From contig NZ_JBDXXH010000012.1 of the NCBI RefSeq assembly GCF_040373385.1, positions 1-64,000 of the forward strand: DNA of 64,000 bases, read 5' to 3'. This document shows positions 1 to 8,197 of the stretch, piece by piece. The stretch's first letter is position 1; each line of letters starts with the position of its first letter. Both the position numbers and the translations under genes were made by a program. The notes below the pieces were generated by a model, which saw nothing but the letters and a program-made list of their open reading frames with translations, was not told the DNA's origin and ran no database searches. The stretch comes from Nitratidesulfovibrio sp. (GTDB taxonomy: Bacteria > Desulfobacterota > Desulfovibrionia > Desulfovibrionales > Desulfovibrionaceae).

Positions 1-191
1 ACAAGGTGAACACCCAGGCCGACCTGGCCGACGCGCTGGACGCCGCCCGCAAGAGTCGCAAGCCCGCCGTCATCGAGATCATGACCGACGGTACCCGCCT
101 GGCCCCGCCCTTCCGGCGCGATGCCCTGGCCCTGCCCACCCGGCACCTGCCCAAGTACGAGCACCTGGACAAGCGGCACTTTCCCAAGTAG
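1..191 (+). CDS. xsc: Sulfoacetaldehyde acetyltransferase-like protein, C-terminal end (partial)
   Basis: Only the last 60 or so codons are in the window; the reading frame enters from the left edge and stops at TAG 189-191. The visible part ends with a PFRRDAL motif and a KYEHL segment, which I recognise as the C-terminus of Xsc, the thiamine-diphosphate enzyme that converts sulfoacetaldehyde and phosphate to acetyl phosphate and sulfite. The preceding VIEIM strand is also typical of that family. Phosphonopyruvate decarboxylase, another ThDP enzyme that would fit next to phnX, ends differently from memory. Its co-orientation with phnX suggests a C2-sulfonate or C2-phosphonate locus. Substrate cannot be decided from this fragment. 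Confidence 0.6.
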   Translation, partial: KVNTQADLADALDAARKSRKPAVIEIMTDGTRLAPPFRRDALALPTRHLPKYEHLDKRHFPK

Positions 192-211
192 CCGCCGCAT
201 CACAGAGAAAC

Positions 212-295
212 GGCATGGGCGGCGCGCCGGACGGTGCGCAGCAATGAACCCGGACAGGCCATGGCAAATGCCCTGAACGGCGCGCCGCCAGTGCC
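212..295. repeat. Imperfect 17-bp inverted repeat between xsc-like gene and phnX
   Basis: Arms at 212-228 and 279-295 match as reverse complements at 15 of 17 positions, with an uninterrupted 11-bp core (GGCGGCGCGCC / GGCGCGCCGCC). The roughly 50-bp spacer makes a simple intrinsic terminator unlikely. It lies in the 293-bp gap before phnX, which otherwise holds only a C-rich homopolymer run near 327-336. It may be an RNA structure or a regulator site. Confidence 0.35.
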
Positions 296-484
296 ATCCA
301 AGGTTTGATGGGAAGGCGGGGTGATTCCCCCCCCCTTTCTGATTACAAGACGCGGACCGGCACTCTTGCAGGGGTGCCGGTCCTGTTCCCGGCACATGGC
401 ACGCCGTGCCGCCATCTCGCGCGGCGGCGTCCGCGCCCTGCGGGCGTTCCATTTCCCCCAGATGTGTTTGACAGGCAGGTGGAC

Positions 485-1327
485 ATGAAACCGTTTCTTC
501 GTACCCGCGTGTACGACGGCCTGGTGCGGGCCGTGGTGCTGGACTGGGCAGGCACCGCCGTGGATCACGGCTGCCTGGGCCCGGCGGCAGTGTTTGTGCG
601 GGCCTTTGCCCTGCATGGGGTGGAGGTTTCCGTGGCCGAAGCACGCGAACCCATGGGCACCGAAAAGCGCGAGCACGTGCGCCGCATGCTGGGCATGGAT
701 GACGTGGCGGCCCGCTGGCGCGCCGTGCACGGGCACGTGCCCGGTGAGGCGGCGGTGGACGCCGTGTACAACGACGTGGAACCGCTGATGTTGCAAACCA
801 TCGCCGCCCATGCCGTGCCGGTGCCCGGCCTTGCTGAATTCGTGGACAGGGTGCGGGGTCGGGGCATGGGCCTTGGCTCGTGCACCGGCTACACCGGCCC
901 CATGATGGAAGTGCTGGTGCCCGAGGCAGCCCGCCAGGGCTACAGCCCCGACGTGGTGGTGCATGCATCGGAGGTGCCCGCCGGGCGCCCGTACCCGTGG
1001 ATGTGCTACCTGAACGCCATGCGGCTGGGGGTGCACCCCATGGAATCCATGGTCAAGATTGGCGACACGGTTGCCGACATGCACGAGGGGCGCAACGCGG
1101 GCATGTGGACCGTGGGCGTGGTGCGCACCGGCAACGACGTGGGCCTTTCTGAGGTGGAGGCTGCCCGGATGGATAGGGATATGCTGACCGCGCGCATGGC
1201 CGTGGCCACGGCCCGGCTGCGTGAGGCCGGGGCGCACTATGTGGTGGATTCCATCGCCGACTGCTTTTCCGTCATCGAAGCCATAGAGGAGCGCCTTGCC
1301 CGGGGCGAGGTGCCGTATCCCACCTGA
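485..1327 (+). CDS. phnX: Phosphonoacetaldehyde hydrolase (phosphonatase)
   Basis: This 280-residue protein is a HAD-superfamily hydrolase that splits the C-P bond of phosphonoacetaldehyde to acetaldehyde and phosphate in the cytoplasm. The nucleophile motif is LDWAGTAVD near residues 19-27, with the Ala replacing the usual second Asp exactly as in PhnX. MGTEKREHVRRML near residue 55-68 carries the cap-domain lysine that forms the Schiff base. The C-terminal KIGDTVADMHEGRNAG block is the metal-binding motif. ATG 485 is chosen because it gives the family length and has an AGGTGG ribosome site; upstream in-frame starts only add low-quality sequence. A GntR-type regulator follows in the same direction. 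Transaminase and phosphonate transporter genes are not in the window. Confidence 0.9.
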   Translation: MKPFLRTRVYDGLVRAVVLDWAGTAVDHGCLGPAAVFVRAFALHGVEVSVAEAREPMGTEKREHVRRMLGMDDVAARWRAVHGHVPGEAAVDAVYNDVEPLMLQTIAAHAVPVPGLAEFVDRVRGRGMGLGSCTGYTGPMMEVLVPEAARQGYSPDVVVHASEVPAGRPYPWMCYLNAMRLGVHPMESMVKIGDTVADMHEGRNAGMWTVGVVRTGNDVGLSEVEAARMDRDMLTARMAVATARLREAGAHYVVDSIADCFSVIEAIEERLARGEVPYPT

Positions 1328-1540
1328 GGCCGCCGTGCGTGGACACGCCATGTTGGGGGATGCCGGATGAAAACGGACAAAATGTGCCCTGGGGCTGGCC
1401 GGACGGACGCTTCCGTGATACGCGGGCTGGGTCCGCTGGTGCCGGGCGAAGCTGTTTGCTCCCATGCGGACTGCAACAAACGAAATGAGGGGGATTACGC
1501 GGGGTGCGGTGTCTGCACGGTACCCAGCCACGGGAAGGAC

Positions 1541-2416
1541 ATGGCTAAATCGAAGTATCTCGTCATCTACGAATGGCTTTCGGAGCAGATACGGAACAAG
1601 GTGTACCAGCCGGGGGACAAGATTCCCAACGAGAACGACCTGGCCGCCATGTTTGGTGTGCACCGCATGACCGTGCGCCAGGCCATCGACAAGCTGGTCA
1701 ACGACCACATGCTGGTGCGCAAGCGCAGCAAGGGCACGTTCCTGCTTTCGGAAAAGAGTCCCGTGCTCACCCGTTCGCTGGAAAGCATCACCACGTACTA
1801 CGACGACATCGTCAACGCCGGGCTTGAGCCGCACTACAAGACCATCGCGGCGGGCATAGAGTTTGCCGATGCCGAGGTGGCCGCGCACCTGAACCTTTCC
1901 GTAAGCCAGCCGGTGATATTCCTGTACCGGCTGATGCTGGCCAGCGGCGTGCCGCTGGTGCTGGAACGCTCCATCCTGCCCACGGATCTGGTGCCGGACT
2001 TTCTGGAAAAGAAGCTGGATACCGTGCTCTACAAGGTGCTGCACGAGGATTACGGCATGCGCCTGTTGCATTCGCGGCAGGAACTGGGGGCGGCGATGCC
2101 CACTGAGAACGAACGCAAGTATCTGAAGATCGGAGATAACTGCCCGTGCATCTGGGTGGAGAGCGTGGTCTACACCGACACGGGCCGGGCGGTGGAATTC
2201 AGCCGCGCCCTGCACCGGGGGGACAAGTACCGCTTCCGCTGCGCCATCGGGGGGTACGTGTACGACAAGGACGGCACCGCTGGGCAGGCCCCGCTTGCCG
2301 GAGCCCTGGTGGACCCCAACGGGGCTGGCGCAATCAGGGGTACTGCCGGAATTGGCGAGGGTGGCCCGAATCAGCAGCAGGGGGCGGCCACCCGGCCTGG
2401 GCAGGCGAAAGGCTGA
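1541..2416 (+). CDS. GntR-family regulator with UTRA domain (PhnF/HutC type)
   Basis: The 291-residue protein has an N-terminal winged helix (residues 1-70; QPGDKIPNENDLAAMFGVHRM-type recognition helix) and a C-terminal UTRA ligand domain to about residue 245. The last 45 residues are Ala/Gly-rich and poorly conserved in appearance. ATG 1541 has GGGAAGGAC eight bases upstream and starts exactly at the family boundary; the longer frame from 1367 is rejected. It sits 213 bp downstream of phnX in the same direction and probably senses a phosphonate or sulfonate intermediate and represses or activates the phnX/xsc-like genes. That role is inferred from position and from the PhnF-like architecture. 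Confidence 0.85.
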   Translation: MAKSKYLVIYEWLSEQIRNKVYQPGDKIPNENDLAAMFGVHRMTVRQAIDKLVNDHMLVRKRSKGTFLLSEKSPVLTRSLESITTYYDDIVNAGLEPHYKTIAAGIEFADAEVAAHLNLSVSQPVIFLYRLMLASGVPLVLERSILPTDLVPDFLEKKLDTVLYKVLHEDYGMRLLHSRQELGAAMPTENERKYLKIGDNCPCIWVESVVYTDTGRAVEFSRALHRGDKYRFRCAIGGYVYDKDGTAGQAPLAGALVDPNGAGAIRGTAGIGEGGPNQQQGAATRPGQAKG

Positions 2417-2439
2417 TCGCGCCTGCGCAACGGCACGGC

Positions 2440-2479
2440 ATAAAAAGGCCGGACTCCCTGGGGAGTCCGGCCTTTTTAT
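2440..2479. terminator. Bidirectional intrinsic terminator
   Basis: Two perfect 19-bp arms (2440-2458 and 2461-2479) are separated by 2 bp; each arm begins with AT AAAAA and ends with CTTTTTAT, so the hairpin has an A tract before and a T tract after it on both strands. It lies between the convergent GntR gene and the transporter gene at 2561-3280 and should stop both transcripts. Confidence 0.93.
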
Positions 2480-2560
2480 GCTCGGGGCGCGGCGGGATTG
2501 CGTGCCGCTGGGTGGCCGCCATCCCTTGCGGTACCGGGCGGGCAGCGTCGAAGCCCGGCC

Positions 2561-3280
2561 TCAGCCCGCCGCAGTGGCCGCAGTGGCTGCGGCAGCGGGG
2601 GCGTCAGCCGGGCGGGCGCGGTGCAGGCGGCGGGCCAGATAGATGAACGGGGTGTCCAGCAGAGCCACCACGGCCTTGAACAGGTAAGTGGTCAGCATGA
2701 TCTCCAGCACCACCTCGAACGGGTACACCCCGGTGAAGGCGGCCAGGCAGAACACCGAGGAATCAAGCACCTGGCTGACCAGGGTGCTGGCGTTGTTGCG
2801 TAGCCACAGGTGGCGGCCACCGGTGCGCTGCATCCAGAAGTGGTAGGCCCACACGTCGTGGTATTGCGAGACCAGGTACGCCAGCAGGCTGGCACCGGCC
2901 AGACGCGGCAGCAGGCCGAACAGGGCTTGCAGGTGCGGGTGGGCGAAGTCCGAGGGGGCCGGGGCATACAGCAGCGAGACCTGCATGTAGGCCGTGCCCA
3001 GCAGCAGCGTGGCGAAGCCGATCAGCACGCCCTTGCGCGCTTCTGCCTTGCCGTGGAATTCGCCCAGCATGTCGGTGGCCAGGAACACCCCGGCGTACAC
3101 GATGTTGCCGAGGGTGGTGGTCATGCCGAACAGGGTCACGGTTTTCAGCACCTGGATGTTGCACACCATCAGGTTGAGCACGATGAGGCCATGCAGCCCG
3201 GCGGCACCGAACAGGCGGTGCATGAGCACGGTAATGCCCATGTCGAACAGGGCAAAGCACAACCAGAGCAGTTCGTTCAT
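2561..3280 (-). CDS. yhhQ: Queuosine precursor transporter (YhhQ/VUT family)
   Basis: This 239-residue integral membrane protein has about six hydrophobic segments and the family hallmarks: an early helix with NLMVCNIQV, the GNIVYAGVFLATDMLGEFHGK block near residues 58-77, and the LVSQYHDVWAY motif near 136-146. Family members import 7-cyano- or 7-aminomethyl-7-deazaguanine for tRNA queuosine synthesis. The start at 3280 has CGGAGTTCC upstream. The last 25 residues are an Ala/Thr-rich tail. No queuosine synthesis genes are adjacent. I could not identify a preQ1 riboswitch in the 325 bp upstream, although short RNA structures could be missed by eye. Confidence 0.85.
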   Translation of the reverse strand: MNELLWLCFALFDMGITVLMHRLFGAAGLHGLIVLNLMVCNIQVLKTVTLFGMTTTLGNIVYAGVFLATDMLGEFHGKAEARKGVLIGFATLLLGTAYMQVSLLYAPAPSDFAHPHLQALFGLLPRLAGASLLAYLVSQYHDVWAYHFWMQRTGGRHLWLRNNASTLVSQVLDSSVFCLAAFTGVYPFEVVLEIMLTTYLFKAVVALLDTPFIYLARRLHRARPADAPAAAATAATAAG

Positions 3281-3408
3281 GCGGAACTCCGGAAAGGGGA
3301 ATGGGGCCGCGTGCCCCAGCCTGCGTGGCGGAATGGCGGCGCGAAAGGCGACCGGACGGCGCGGGCTGCGGGCGGTGGGCGGCGGAACGGGGGCTTACGC
3401 CACGCCGC

Positions 3409-3506
3409 GCGCCCGGTCAAGCCGGGGCGTATCAAGACGCGTGGCGGCCTGCATCCGGTCGAACTGCGGCGTGGCCTGGGCTTGTCGAAGCGCCCGGTCA
3501 AGCCGG
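3409..3506. repeat. 17-bp direct repeat pair in intergenic region
   Basis: GCGCCCGGTCAAGCCGG occurs exactly at 3409-3425 and again at 3490-3506, 81 bp apart, in the gap (3281-3605) upstream of the transporter gene. This gap has no credible gene. The repeat could be a regulator site pair or a dispersed intergenic repeat. Confidence 0.5.
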
Positions 3507-3605
3507 AGTGTGCGCAGGGATTGGCCGGTGCCGTCCGCTGGTTGCGGACGGCAGCACGGGAGGGGGGGGGCCTGTGTCCGATAGTGCCGGGAACAGGGTG
3601 CGCCC

Positions 3606-5543
3606 TCAGCGCTTGGGCGGCAGCAGCGACAGCCACTGCGGCGCCTCCGGAACGGGCTCTGGTGCTCGTTCCGGGGCGTCAGGCCGGGCGGGTTCGTGCG
3701 GGGGGGCGCCCGGTTTGTCCGATTCACCCGGTTCTCTTGGTTCGTCCAATTCTCCCGGTTGCCCCGATTGTGTCGGTTCAGGGGGCGCGGTCGGCGTATC
3801 CGGCACGTTCACTCCGGCGGATTCGGTGGCAAGCGCGGCTGATACCGGCGGTTGCCCGGATGCTTGTGGCATGTCCCACAGCGACGGCTGGCGGTTTTCC
3901 TGGGCCACGCCAGTAGCCGCAGAGATGGCGGGTGTTGCCTGGTCGGGCGCGGACTCTACCGGGATTGACATGGGCTCCAGGGCGTACGGGGGCATGTCCC
4001 TCGTGTCGTCGGGGGCGGCAGCTCCACTATCCCCCGGTCCGTCATTTCCACCAGGGTATGGTTCGTCGGGCTGCACAGTGCTGCCAAAATCGTCGGGATA
4101 ATCCCAGGGGACGTCCGTCGACGTTACGAATTCCGGCTCGGCCTCAATCTCCGGCACCATCTCCGGCGCCATGTTGGGTGTCATATCGGGCGGGTTGCCC
4201 CAGACCGTTTCCGGTCCGGTGTCCGCATCATCCATGAATTCCGCATCGGACCAAGAATCGGACCACGGAGTGGAGTCGGAAGCGGGCGGGGCAAACGAAA
4301 GATTGTCCGGCAGGCTGTCTGGCGTATCGGGCGCGGCGTCGGAGCCGGCTTCGCCGAAGGCTTGCGGGCGCATGGCCTCCGGGCGCGTGGCCTCCGGTTC
4401 GTCATGCACCACGCCACCGGGCATGTCGCCCGGCGCGGCTTCCGGCTCGACTACCGGCGCATCGGGCGTATCGGGCGCATCGGGCAAGGACGGAGCGGGT
4501 GGCGTCTCCACGGCGCCCGTCAAGGCTGGCTGGCCGGTGGTGTCCGGGTGCTTGGTGGCGCTGGTGGCGGATTTGGGCGGTTCCAGGATGGTGGCCACGT
4601 CCGCCATGGGGCAGGGGAAGTCCCAGACGGCCTCGGGGACGATCCCGCTTCCTCCGTCTTCCGCGCAGGCGGCGCGGCACAGTTCCATGAAGGTGTCCAT
4701 GTACGGAGACACCCACTTGCCCCGGTGGCGCACCATGAGCACCGCCGTTTCAAAGGGTTGGTCCGTCCAGGCCAGCGCGCGCAGGGTGCCCGCGCGCAGT
4801 TCGTCGCGCACGGCGGCCTCGGGCAGCAGGGTGACCCCCACGCCGGATGCCACGCAGCCGCGCAGGGCCGCAGCGCTGGAAAATTCCAGCCCGGCAGCGG
4901 GGTGCACCCCTTCGGCTGCCAGGGCTTCCTCGATCACCGTGCGGTAGGCGCAGTCCGCCGTGGACAGCACCAGCGTGACGCCGTGCAGGTCGCGGGCGGT
5001 CACCCGGTCGCGCGTGGCCAGCGGGTGGTGCGGCGCAGCCACCAGCACCAGCGGTTCCATGCCCAAGGCTTCCACGTTCAGGTCGCCGCCGCGCACGCTG
5101 TCGGCCATGACGAAGGCCAGGTCGGTGATGCCCTGGCGCAGGTCCTTTTCCAGACCGTTCAGGGTGCAGGCGGTCAGGTGCAGGGCCACCTCGGGGTGGC
5201 GGCGGCGAAACGCGGCGATGACCGGCGGCAGGCGATACGCGCAGAGCGATTCCGGCACGCGCACCGTCAGCAGGCCGCGCAGCCGCGATTCGCCGGTGAC
5301 CCAGGCCCTGGCTTCGTCTTCGACGTCGATGAGCTTGGCCGCGTACTGCACCAGCCGCTCGCCGGCATCCGTAAGGGCCACGCGGCGGCCCAACCGTTCG
5401 AACAGCCGGAGGCCCAGTTCGGTTTCCAGTGCGGCAATGCGCGCGGATACCGTGGATTGCGCGGCGTTCAGTTCCGCAGCCGCTCGGTGAAAACTGAGCA
5501 GACGGGCAACTGCCGCAAAGGTTCTGAGGTCGCGTAGTTCCAT
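3606..5543 (-). CDS. LysR-family regulator with a long disordered acidic C-terminal tail
   Basis: The 645-residue product is twice the normal LysR length. Residues 1-60 form a standard LysR helix-turn-helix (ELRDLRTFAAVARLLSFHRA and following), and residues 88 to about 295 form the periplasmic-binding-like effector domain. From about residue 300 to the end the sequence is Pro/Asp/Glu/Ala-rich, with few aromatic residues in TPWSDSWSD- and PWDYPDD-type patches. No recognisable domain is visible there. ATG 5543 is preceded by GGAGACGGAC; longer starts run into the intergenic region. It is divergent from the gene at 5692, the usual arrangement for a LysR regulator and its target. The tail is encoded without frameshift and may be a protein-interaction or activation region. 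Confidence 0.88.
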   Translation of the reverse strand: MELRDLRTFAAVARLLSFHRAAAELNAAQSTVSARIAALETELGLRLFERLGRRVALTDAGERLVQYAAKLIDVEDEARAWVTGESRLRGLLTVRVPESLCAYRLPPVIAAFRRRHPEVALHLTACTLNGLEKDLRQGITDLAFVMADSVRGGDLNVEALGMEPLVLVAAPHHPLATRDRVTARDLHGVTLVLSTADCAYRTVIEEALAAEGVHPAAGLEFSSAAALRGCVASGVGVTLLPEAAVRDELRAGTLRALAWTDQPFETAVLMVRHRGKWVSPYMDTFMELCRAACAEDGGSGIVPEAVWDFPCPMADVATILEPPKSATSATKHPDTTGQPALTGAVETPPAPSLPDAPDTPDAPVVEPEAAPGDMPGGVVHDEPEATRPEAMRPQAFGEAGSDAAPDTPDSLPDNLSFAPPASDSTPWSDSWSDAEFMDDADTGPETVWGNPPDMTPNMAPEMVPEIEAEPEFVTSTDVPWDYPDDFGSTVQPDEPYPGGNDGPGDSGAAAPDDTRDMPPYALEPMSIPVESAPDQATPAISAATGVAQENRQPSLWDMPQASGQPPVSAALATESAGVNVPDTPTAPPEPTQSGQPGELDEPREPGESDKPGAPPHEPARPDAPERAPEPVPEAPQWLSLLPPKR

Positions 5544-5583
5544 GTCCGTCTCCGTTGATCGTTCGGAAACCGCGATTGACTGC

Positions 5584-5608
5584 ATCGAAAGGTATCGTTG
5601 GATTCGAT
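5584..5608. promoter_or_regulatory. Candidate LysR-type operator in divergent promoter
   Basis: ATCGAA (5584-5589) and TTCGAT (5603-5608) form a perfect dyad with a 13-bp spacer inside the 148-bp region between the divergent LysR gene and the C_GCAxxG gene. LysR proteins typically bind interrupted dyads of this geometry near the divergent promoter. Binding is inferred. Confidence 0.45.
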
Positions 5609-5691
5609 TTTGGGCAACGTGTATGCGGCACGTTAGATATTTGGCGATCGCGTGAATGGTCGGACGGCACACGGAACAGGAGGCTACGTTC

Positions 5692-6171
5692 ATGGAAACT
5701 GATGCAGCTCGGGATCAAGCGCAGGCAATTTTCGAAGCCGGGTTCAATTGCGCAGAGGCGGTTTTTCTGGTCGTTACGCAGGCGTTCGGCCTTGATGCGC
5801 CGGATCAGGTGCGGCTGGCCACCGCCTTCGGAGGCGGCGTGGGCCGATGCAAGGAGGAAATGTGCGGGGCCGTGGCGGGGGCCGTGCTGGCCATCGGCGC
5901 ACTGTGCGGACGCGAACGGCCCGGAGCCGACTGGGACCTTGCGGCCCGGCTGGCCCGCATGGCGCGCGAGGATGCCCTGGCCGCGCACGGCAGCATCCGC
6001 TGTGGCGAATTGCTGCACGCCTTTGGCGAACAGACCGGCATGCAGCACTGCATCCGCTTCACCACCATGGTTGCCGGGCAGGTGGTGGCACCGCTGCGTC
6101 AGGCGCGGGACAACGGGGAACTTGTGCCGCCTGTGGCACCGGGGCGTGCGGCAGGCGCCAGGTTGGCCTGA
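5692..6171 (+). CDS. C_GCAxxG_C_C family redox-type protein
   Basis: The 159-residue protein has the cysteine pattern of this family: NCAEAV near residue 20, FGGGVGRCKEEMCGAVAGA in the middle, and CGELL plus a later HC pair toward the C-terminus. Family members are small cytoplasmic proteins of anaerobes, thought to bind metal or act in redox chemistry; a specific reaction is not established. ATG 5692 has a near-perfect AGGAGG at 5678-5683, so the upstream in-frame ATG at 5656 is rejected. It is transcribed divergently from the LysR gene and is the likely regulatory target. Confidence 0.8.
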   Translation: METDAARDQAQAIFEAGFNCAEAVFLVVTQAFGLDAPDQVRLATAFGGGVGRCKEEMCGAVAGAVLAIGALCGRERPGADWDLAARLARMAREDALAAHGSIRCGELLHAFGEQTGMQHCIRFTTMVAGQVVAPLRQARDNGELVPPVAPGRAAGARLA

Positions 6172-6301
6172 TTGGGGGACACGATAGGGGGAACAGGGCG
6201 GCAGGGGGATATCTGCCGCGCGAGTTCCGGTGCCGACGCATTGCTGGTGCTTTGCCCGGCATGGAAGCGGCACGGTTTTCACCGGCATCGCTGCAACGCA
6301 A

Positions 6302-6329
6302 GCGGGGCGCCCCGCATGGAGCGCCCCGC
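6302..6329. terminator. Hairpin between convergent genes
   Basis: GCGGGGCGC (6302-6310) pairs perfectly with GCGCCCCGC (6321-6329) around a 10-base loop, between the 3' ends of the C_GCAxxG gene and the diguanylate cyclase gene. There is no T tract, so it may be a Rho-assisted end or a stabilising structure. Confidence 0.5.
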
Positions 6330-6353
6330 GTCGGAATTCCAGTCCTTGTCCGG

Positions 6354-7850
6354 CTATCCGGCGGCCTTGGCATCATCGCAGCCGGACATGGTGCACACCA
6401 CGTTGCGGCCATTGGCTTTGGCCAGGTAGAGCGCCCGGTCGGCCTCGCGTACCAGTTCCTCCACGTTGGCGAAGGCGCCGGGACGAAAGCCCGCAACGCC
6501 GATGCTCACCGTGGCCGCAAGCTGCACGCCGTGGTGCTGCACCCGGCACTGTTCGATGCGGTGGCGCAGCCGTTCGGCCAGCATGTGGCCCTGCGCTTCG
6601 TCCGTATGGGGCAGGATGACCACGAATTCCTCGCCGCCGTAGCGGGCCGCATAGTCCGTGGTGCGGATGGAGTTGCGCAGCACGTCGGCCAGTTCGCGCA
6701 GCACCGCGTCGCCCGCAAGGTGACCATAGGTGTCGTTGATGGTCTTGAAATGGTCCAGGTCCAGCATCAGCAGGCTCATGGAGTGGCCGTAGCGGCGGTG
6801 CCGTTCGAATTCGGTGCGCAGCCGTTCGTCCAGGCTGCGGCGGTTGTGCAGCCGGGTCAGGGCGTCGTGGTCGGCCTGCAACTTCACCTCGCGGTAGACC
6901 ATGGCGTTCTTCAGCGCCAGGGCAAGGTGCTTCATGGCCGAATCCAGCGCCTGGGCCTGGTCCTTGCCCATGGTCTGGCTGCCGTCGGTCAGGATGGCCA
7001 GCGCCCCCATGGCTTCGGTGCCGGTGCGCAGCGGCATCAGGATCACCCGACCGGGCAAGGGAGGCTGCCCGGGATCCACGGCACAGCCGGTGGCGTCAAG
7101 CAGCTCGGCCATGCCGGGCACGTGGGTGACGCGGTAGCCCGCCACGGGTGCGTTGCCGAGGCGCCGCGCCGATTCCAGCAACAGGTCCACCCATTGCACG
7201 TTCACCGGACAATCGGACGCGGTGGCCACGAACAGTTCCGCCTCCATCGCCCCCCCCTCGGGCACCGGAGGCCAGAAGATGCCGTGCACCGCCGTCACCG
7301 GCAGCAGCAGCGAAAGATTTTCACGCACCTTGCCCAGGATTTCCGCCGGGTCCAGGCTTTCGGTGGCCTGCGTCAGGAAGGTCACCAGGAACGACAGGGT
7401 GTCGTTCTTGCGGGCCAGCATTTCGCGCTCAAGGAATATCTCGCGCGTCATGCGCAGGATGTCGTGGTACAGGTTGCGCGTTTCCACCGCACGGCGCAGC
7501 ACGTCCAGCACGCGGGCCCGGGTGAGCGGCGGCTTGATGACGTCGGTGAAGCTGCTGTCCAGCGCCCGTTCTATTTCCTCGCGCGAGTAACCGGGCTCCA
7601 GCACCAGCACGCGCGGGACAAGGTCGAGATGCTGCGACTTGCCTTCGCGCTGGCTGGCGATGGCGGTCCACGCGTCGGACGTGAGCCAGAACAGGCACGG
7701 GTCGTCGCGCTCCATTTCAAGGGCGGACGGCGCACGCCCCGGAGGCAGGGCGATGATGCGGTAGTCGCTGCCCGCGTGGGCGGCCAGCAGCCCCGCATCG
7801 GCCTCGGAAAGGCCCATGGTCCACATGGTGTGTTGCGGTGTCTTCTTCAT
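6354..7850 (-). CDS. Diguanylate cyclase with degenerate receiver-like, GAF and GGDEF domains
   Basis: The 498-residue protein makes cyclic di-GMP. Its N-terminal 120 residues resemble a receiver fold but lack a clear phospho-acceptor Asp motif. A coiled linker and a GAF-like sensory domain occupy roughly 150-320. The C-terminal catalytic domain has LTRLHNRRSL, DLDHFKTINDTYGH and the active-site loop GGEEF at 405-409. An RTTD motif precedes it with the spacing of the PleD inhibitory site, so product feedback should be intact. ATG 7850 follows a G-rich GGGGGGGAG ribosome site; the upstream extension is not family-like. It is monocistronic and divergent from the glycosyltransferase genes. Confidence 0.9.
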   Translation of the reverse strand: MKKTPQHTMWTMGLSEADAGLLAAHAGSDYRIIALPPGRAPSALEMERDDPCLFWLTSDAWTAIASQREGKSQHLDLVPRVLVLEPGYSREEIERALDSSFTDVIKPPLTRARVLDVLRRAVETRNLYHDILRMTREIFLEREMLARKNDTLSFLVTFLTQATESLDPAEILGKVRENLSLLLPVTAVHGIFWPPVPEGGAMEAELFVATASDCPVNVQWVDLLLESARRLGNAPVAGYRVTHVPGMAELLDATGCAVDPGQPPLPGRVILMPLRTGTEAMGALAILTDGSQTMGKDQAQALDSAMKHLALALKNAMVYREVKLQADHDALTRLHNRRSLDERLRTEFERHRRYGHSMSLLMLDLDHFKTINDTYGHLAGDAVLRELADVLRNSIRTTDYAARYGGEEFVVILPHTDEAQGHMLAERLRHRIEQCRVQHHGVQLAATVSIGVAGFRPGAFANVEELVREADRALYLAKANGRNVVCTMSGCDDAKAAG

Positions 7851-8197
7851 GATCCGGTCTCCCCCCCCAGGGGTATGCGGCGTACGGCCAGGGTCCTGAT
7901 CTGCCCGGCCCGGGCCGGTTGGGGCGCCGGGGGTGGCAGGGCGTCGGAAACACGACGTTGCACCGTGCTGAAGCAAGAACCGGTCCATGTAGTGTGCGAT
8001 GCGGGACTGGCGCGGGCAATTCGGCCCGCCGTGGCTGGCGGCGGGTAGCAGCGGCAAGCTTTGCCGGGGATGGTTCAAGGCTGGTCTGGGGATGACCTGT
8101 GTTCGGGAGGAGGACGAGAAACCGGCTGGGCAAGGAGGCCACGCGCGGCGTTGCCGGGCGGTTTGACAGCCTCGACAAGTTGTGTCTTTGCTGCACC
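7851..8197. other. Divergent intergenic region, no gene seen
   Basis: This 347-bp gap separates the diguanylate cyclase and the first glycosyltransferase. An in-frame GTG at 8099 could extend the glycosyltransferase by 33 residues, and GGGAGGAGG at 8105-8113 is a strong ribosome-site match without a good start just behind it. I see no RNA gene or convincing promoter. Confidence 0.5.

Noticed and set aside
327..336. Poly-C tract (and similar runs near 3551 and 7861) as phase-variation switches
   Set aside because: All three are intergenic and not at codon-altering positions; in a GC-rich genome such runs are expected.
3281..3605. preQ1 riboswitch upstream of the queuosine-precursor transporter
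   Set aside because: I could not find a compact hairpin with an A-rich tail near the ribosome site; a covariance search would settle this.
5847..8048. 733-codon plus-strand frame opposite the diguanylate cyclase
   Set aside because: Shadow of the minus-strand GGDEF gene; composition His/Gly/Gln/Arg-rich without recognisable domain.
8099..8197. Extension of the first glycosyltransferase to GTG 8099
   Set aside because: The extra residues lack family character and the strong GGAGG sits inside them; kept as an alternative start only.
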